Origin: Paenibacillus sp. SC116
GTDB lineage: Bacteria > Bacillota > Bacilli > Paenibacillales > Paenibacillaceae
Direction of reading: 5' to 3'
Assembly (NCBI RefSeq): GCF_024733555.1
Contig: NZ_JANIOF010000001.1
Coordinates: 2,104,777 to 2,168,776, forward strand
DNA length: 64,000 nt
Positions 61,401 to 64,000 of the stretch are shown one piece after another. Position numbers and translations under genes: made by a program. The number at the start of each line of letters is the position of its first letter. The first letter of the stretch is position 1. The notes beneath the pieces were generated by a model. The model worked only from the letters and a program-made list of their open reading frames with translations. It was not told the origin of the DNA and did no database searches.

Positions 61401-61553
61401 CGAGCGCACGATATATACTTTATCCTCTACTCCAACAGCAGGCAGGTCCTGAAAAGAAGGAACTACTTTAATAATCAGATCAGAGAGCGCCTTTCCCTCT
61501 GTTGCTGCATCGTATTGCTCTAGCAGCTCTATTAAGCGTACTTTATCAGCCAT
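58401..61553 (-). CDS. Large phage tail-fibre / structural protein with C-terminal repeat modules
   Basis: Protein of 1050 aa with GGAGGG upstream. Residues ~1-70 resemble the phage adaptor-like start KVRLIELLEQYDAATEGKAL, followed by a Gly-rich hinge and a short coiled coil. Residues ~100-560 are beta-rich with repeated strands like a propeller (WYLYYKP, WYVYLIYF, WVLAVGS). The C-terminal half holds at least three modules of the form (N/D)NGxTWxPA...FP...LRxKxE, the last closing the protein. Lectin-like or receptor-binding use is inferred. It is the last of three tail-type genes in the window. Confidence 0.72.
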   Translation of the reverse strand: MADKVRLIELLEQYDAATEGKALSDLIIKVVPSFQDLPAVGVEDKVYIVRSDQQHNNGPVMYLYKGGVYTLLSGSGSGGGGGTVPADLLNRLQRLENATRTSSHVFTEDFKGENRIDTNQTNVIKGEGYIRTDKLVSFADKFDHPNYWDDRNSVAVEHSIEGHVQLIKGKREGSFVSKEIPTAGTEFVTLDTDVQHSSAVTFTEAGLVSPRGDAANKHTLPVMVTDRSGRSWYLYYKPRIGVYAKVVNTDGTIAFHTEHKDTYGHLDYTPNKHYATAAVVDYNNRVWYVYLIYFHIKVVVFNPDGTVFLNAICSTNILSSTTRTLGVGLSSEGNVWVLAVGSDPRYKMIIFNSKGEVVADLAPALSGYCILNHLVYDTRRQHMLSLSYGVRIATNALVLYTNTGQVAKAYWSIFSSIAAGAVYYDEEIDRIIIVGFDHKTWMMFIAIIKYNGTDYVIEKRIDTTVHIGGTPSDVYELHGKMVKMSSSKYMYTHTYFGENPSRANIRYTIFNLDGTMDVVLEPVTSDTLTSDVVQSLSYNYNGDIELLFLEQTPQDFNTIKTCTFKKLDTTVQMSVSNDNGLTWHPASSGQKVSFPTSGNSVRVKGEFQSPSTLITPKLRGYSIVEGSSTNQDVKNTFVSTSVPSVIPASRAVLTVNQELNGGDVKWYLSNMGGGDWHPVQPGTEITFPNPAGSDLRVKAELASPKVAALPVRINEFRLMSSSSVLVPEMNNLQVNLLKTNFKIDSQMNAGRNGMHHMMVDVLSNEDGLDILQSSYKYDSLNKCIIVGKELLFEDDFNQPAVRPEWTDYYRNGNLSIVDGQLVVNTTGSPHSAEVQYDKHLITDIIDVSCTIYKHTSQNASLAISNLQTYWKKTIRTELSGEKNDVRLYIRYMNEPDYAHLVNKKLNKNFAAVRMIFNLLNSHLVVYVDGIVEFEGKIDIQFPNVYPSLWSTGINHFDNFILQRGDDKKAVVVSKAEKCEFDPVSVLVTADVTYNGGACDFYLSRDNGVTWSPANLNIPCNLSSQPSGRELRMKAEITGEAKLNAWGMAWK

Positions 61554-61580
61554 TCGTTACCCTCCTCACTTCCAAACCTA

Positions 61581-62816
61581 TTATTCAAAATAGTTAATAA
61601 CATAGTCGCCATCTTTCACAAAGTGAATATTCATTCCTTTATCATCTAATTCATAACGATATTCGTCGTTATAAAGCGCCGGGCCCCAAGCAGCAGCAGA
61701 AACACGCTTCAACACATGTGGTGAAGATACCAAATGATTTCCAGCCTGCAAAAGCGGAATGGCTATCGTATGGGGAGCAGTTGATGTTCCTTTTACACTC
61801 ATCGCTCGAACTTGTTTCAAACCCGAAGAAGCTCCCCCCGCCAACTTGGACAAACTTATAAATACAACATCCGAATGTGGCTTAATGGGATATTTCATCT
61901 CAATTGTTTTCGTATCTATTTCCTTGAAGTCACCAATAACTAGCGCACCATCAATAAATATAAGCAAACTGCTCGTGCCAGGTGTATATTCAGGAACAGT
62001 AAACAACGTTTGGTTAGCAGCTCTCGTTAGACGAGGTGAATAACTATAAGAAATATTCTTGCCTTGACCAGCGAGTTCTTCCATCTTCGTCTGCATATGA
62101 TTCATACGAACTCGGAGCGTTTGATATGTAACGCCATTTTTGTCTGTTCTTGCCTCTACAACTTCCTTAACCGTATCCTCTAAATTACCAGCACTTCCTT
62201 TAGTAAGGGCGTACCGTTTATCTTTGAATGACACTTGCTGCAAACTCTGAGCCACGCTGACCATACCGATCAGCATGTCATCCTTCTGCTCATCGATCGT
62301 TGATCGATAAATGAATGATCCTTGTTGATTTAAAAATAAATAGTATTCATTCCTAACCGATGGAGATGAGATACTTATAGTCGAGTCTGCCTTCTCAATA
62401 ATCGTTCCATTTATACTAGCGCTTCCACCGTAAATATCGACCTGAATCGTACTTGAAGTGCCAACATATGCAACCTTTTTTATCGATAACCCTGTAAGGA
62501 CGGCTTGGCCATGGGTGAGGCTTTCTTCTGCCTTCTGTACTTTACCTTCTAGTTGAGTAATCGTATTGGAGTGTTGGTCCAACCGTTGCTTGTTCGCGTC
62601 TACTTGATTGGATATTCGCTGAAGATTGCCATCTTGCTGTAGATTATAATCTTCTATTGCTGAGATTCTATTTCCTACACTTGAGCTGCTTCCTCTCGCC
62701 TGATCAAATTCATCCAAATAACGGTCAATCTCGCTATGCGTTCGTACACCCCGATTCGCCAGATCTTGGTGATCCTTCACCACACGAGAACCAATTCGCT
62801 TGAATTGTATAGCCAC
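61581..62816 (-). CDS. Phage tail-fibre-like protein with coiled coil
   Basis: Protein of 411 aa. GTG 62816 is favoured because AAGGCGGTGA ends about six bases upstream; a TTG at 62822 is too close. Residues ~20-100 form a heptad-rich trimer-type coiled coil (NQVDANKQRLDQHSNTITQL). A beta-rich middle follows (VAYVGTSSTIQVDIYGGSAS), and a C-terminal head has repeated aromatic strands (AANQTLFTVPEYTPGTSSLL). This is the usual plan of tail fibres and tail-needle proteins. It lies 27 bp before the next tail-type gene. Confidence 0.7.
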   Translation of the reverse strand: MAIQFKRIGSRVVKDHQDLANRGVRTHSEIDRYLDEFDQARGSSSSVGNRISAIEDYNLQQDGNLQRISNQVDANKQRLDQHSNTITQLEGKVQKAEESLTHGQAVLTGLSIKKVAYVGTSSTIQVDIYGGSASINGTIIEKADSTISISSPSVRNEYYLFLNQQGSFIYRSTIDEQKDDMLIGMVSVAQSLQQVSFKDKRYALTKGSAGNLEDTVKEVVEARTDKNGVTYQTLRVRMNHMQTKMEELAGQGKNISYSYSPRLTRAANQTLFTVPEYTPGTSSLLIFIDGALVIGDFKEIDTKTIEMKYPIKPHSDVVFISLSKLAGGASSGLKQVRAMSVKGTSTAPHTIAIPLLQAGNHLVSSPHVLKRVSAAAWGPALYNDEYRYELDDKGMNIHFVKDGDYVINYFE

Positions 62817-62850
62817 AATCAATCACCGCCTTCTGCTAAATACTTGTTTA

Positions 62851-63993
62851 TCACGGCGTATATACCGCCTGCATATCAAGCCCGAAGAACACTTCGCCTG
62901 TAGCCAAGTTAGGGTCCATTTCGCGCTCCAATCTAATCCAATACTTATAAGTCCCGCCTGCCGCAAGCTTTCCTGACATGGAAACCGTCGTTCCATAAAT
63001 ACCAGGCACCCCATTATTGTCAGGTGCAATTTGAATAAGTCGTCTATATTGCCCCGTCTGCTTATAATCAGCAGTTTGAATTTTCAGGCCACTAAATGAT
63101 CCTGATAAAGGATTTTTTACAACAATTTGAGCTTCTCTATACGTTTGGGAACCTGTACTCATATAACCAAGGAAATTTTGCAAGTGTTCATCAAGCAAAT
63201 GCTCTTGCCCTTGTGTATCTGTCATGTACATATCCGGCAGTACTTGCAGCGTATAAACATCCCCCGCTTGAATCGTTCTAACCTTCTCTACAATTGGCTG
63301 CTGCGCTTGAGGAAGTACAATACTTACGGCCCCCTCTACTTCCATTCCATAAAGAGACAAGTCAAATGCCACGGACGCTTGTCCATAGGTGCAAACACGA
63401 ACTGCTAATGGTATCCCTGCCTTATCCAGCAGTTCTACTTTCGTCCCTTCTGTTAGTCCTGTCACGATTACGGAACGAGACAAATATACTCGCACTTCCT
63501 CTATTTCCATCCCCGGACCTTGCGCCCCATTTACATACAATCCGATTAGCGGTGCTGTATCATCAAAGCTTTCCGCCCCTACGACAGACCATTGCACCCC
63601 ATCTTGAGAATGGTAGGCATAATATGTGTTATAATCTCGTTCTATCCGAAGCCACGGATAAGAAAGGGAAGTAACGTTCCCTTCTTGAAACACTCGCAGC
63701 AATAGATGATTGTCCTGATGATCATGAACGATAATACCTGCATCATGATTAACATCCTGCGGAATAAACCCTTGTCTGACATCAAGGACAAACTGCTTTT
63801 CTGTCGTTAATTGCTTCAACCATAAATACAAATTTGAAGGAGTCCCATGTAAGAGATGAATGGTGCCTTTAACAGGATCGAGTGTATATCTGCTAGCTTG
63901 ATTAGGCTCTAACTCCCACGCAGGATCCAATGTATTCTTATCGAAATTATCGGAAAATAGATATCCTTTCTTCTTCAACGCAAGTATGCTCAC
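62851..63993 (-). CDS. Phage structural protein, start close to the window edge
   Basis: About 380 aa from GTG 63993, with GGAAG just upstream at the window edge. The frame could continue beyond 64000, so the start is provisional. The first ~180 residues read like a concanavalin/LamG-type beta-sandwich (GYLFSDNFDKNTLDPAWELE, LRVFQEGNVTSLSYPWLRIE, YYAYHSQDGVQW), a common sugar-binding fold on tail proteins. The C-terminal half has a beta-rich segment ending GTYKYWIRLEREMDPNLATG. It is the most upstream gene visible in the tail-type group. Confidence 0.62.
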   Translation of the reverse strand: MSILALKKKGYLFSDNFDKNTLDPAWELEPNQASRYTLDPVKGTIHLLHGTPSNLYLWLKQLTTEKQFVLDVRQGFIPQDVNHDAGIIVHDHQDNHLLLRVFQEGNVTSLSYPWLRIERDYNTYYAYHSQDGVQWSVVGAESFDDTAPLIGLYVNGAQGPGMEIEEVRVYLSRSVIVTGLTEGTKVELLDKAGIPLAVRVCTYGQASVAFDLSLYGMEVEGAVSIVLPQAQQPIVEKVRTIQAGDVYTLQVLPDMYMTDTQGQEHLLDEHLQNFLGYMSTGSQTYREAQIVVKNPLSGSFSGLKIQTADYKQTGQYRRLIQIAPDNNGVPGIYGTTVSMSGKLAAGGTYKYWIRLEREMDPNLATGEVFFGLDMQAVYTP

Positions 63994-64000
63994 TACTTCC

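Noticed and set aside
1-64000. CRISPR arrays, rRNA operons, insertion-sequence transposases
   Set aside because: No regularly spaced repeats, rRNA sequence or transposase motifs were recognised anywhere in the window.

Overview
The window looks like a chromosomal segment of a spore-forming, low-to-mid GC Gram-positive bacterium, most likely a Paenibacillus or close relative. Three things support this: two spore-germination loci (a gerA/gerB/gerC-type operon and a short gerP-like cluster), strong AGGAGG-type ribosome binding sites with some GTG/TTG/ATT starts, and a large SLH-domain surface protein. There is no rRNA, CRISPR array, intact transposase or convincing tRNA gene.

Layout. 1-5.6 kb: the 3' part of an S9 peptidase, two tandem secreted alpha/beta hydrolases of the PAF-acetylhydrolase type, and a secreted beta-rich protein. 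5.8-8.8 kb (minus strand): a possible surface protein, a Nudix hydrolase, a glycolipid-binding-domain protein, a truncated peptidase E remnant next to a palindromic element, and an APH-type kinase. 9.0-15.6 kb (plus strand): a compact seven-gene operon encoding a DeoD-type nucleoside phosphorylase, HAD phosphatase, SAICAR-synthetase (PurC) paralogue, acetamidase/formamidase, SDR, MFS exporter and an MTA/SAH/adenosine-deaminase-type amidohydrolase. PurC homologue + SDR + phosphatase + exporter is the core reported for coformycin biosynthesis in actinomycetes, so this operon is my candidate for an undescribed purine-nucleoside natural-product system. 15.7-21 kb: gene remnants (APH, Hsp70), a VanZ-like protein, an MFS exporter, two orphan proteins and an AraC/GyrI-type regulator.

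21-30 kb (minus strand): the SLH/RCC1-like protein, an SbnA-like PLP enzyme coupled to an MFS exporter, a flavodoxin behind a Fur-box-like site, and small stress or phosphatase-type genes. 29.9-33.7 kb: the germinant-receptor operon. 33.9-40.3 kb: a SWIM/SNF2 helicase, a nucleoid-associated protein, and an Hsp20-like gene followed by three gerP-type genes. 40.4-41.8 kb: infC-rpmI-rplT with an L20-type leader and an ATT start for infC. 41.9-53.7 kb: housekeeping genes, comprising two glycosyltransferases, a PAP2 phosphatase, trmB, the mnmL-mnmM tRNA-modification pair, a VOC protein, manA and a B12-binding radical SAM protein.

54.4-64 kb (minus strand): the distal part of a phage or phage-tail-like locus. 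It has three large fibre or baseplate-type proteins, then a regulatory/lysis block with a winged-helix protein, two sigma-70-type factors, small proteins, an intact holin and a frameshifted remnant that may be a lysin tail. It continues beyond the right edge.

All calls come from reading the sequence and from remembered family signatures. No database search or alignment was run.
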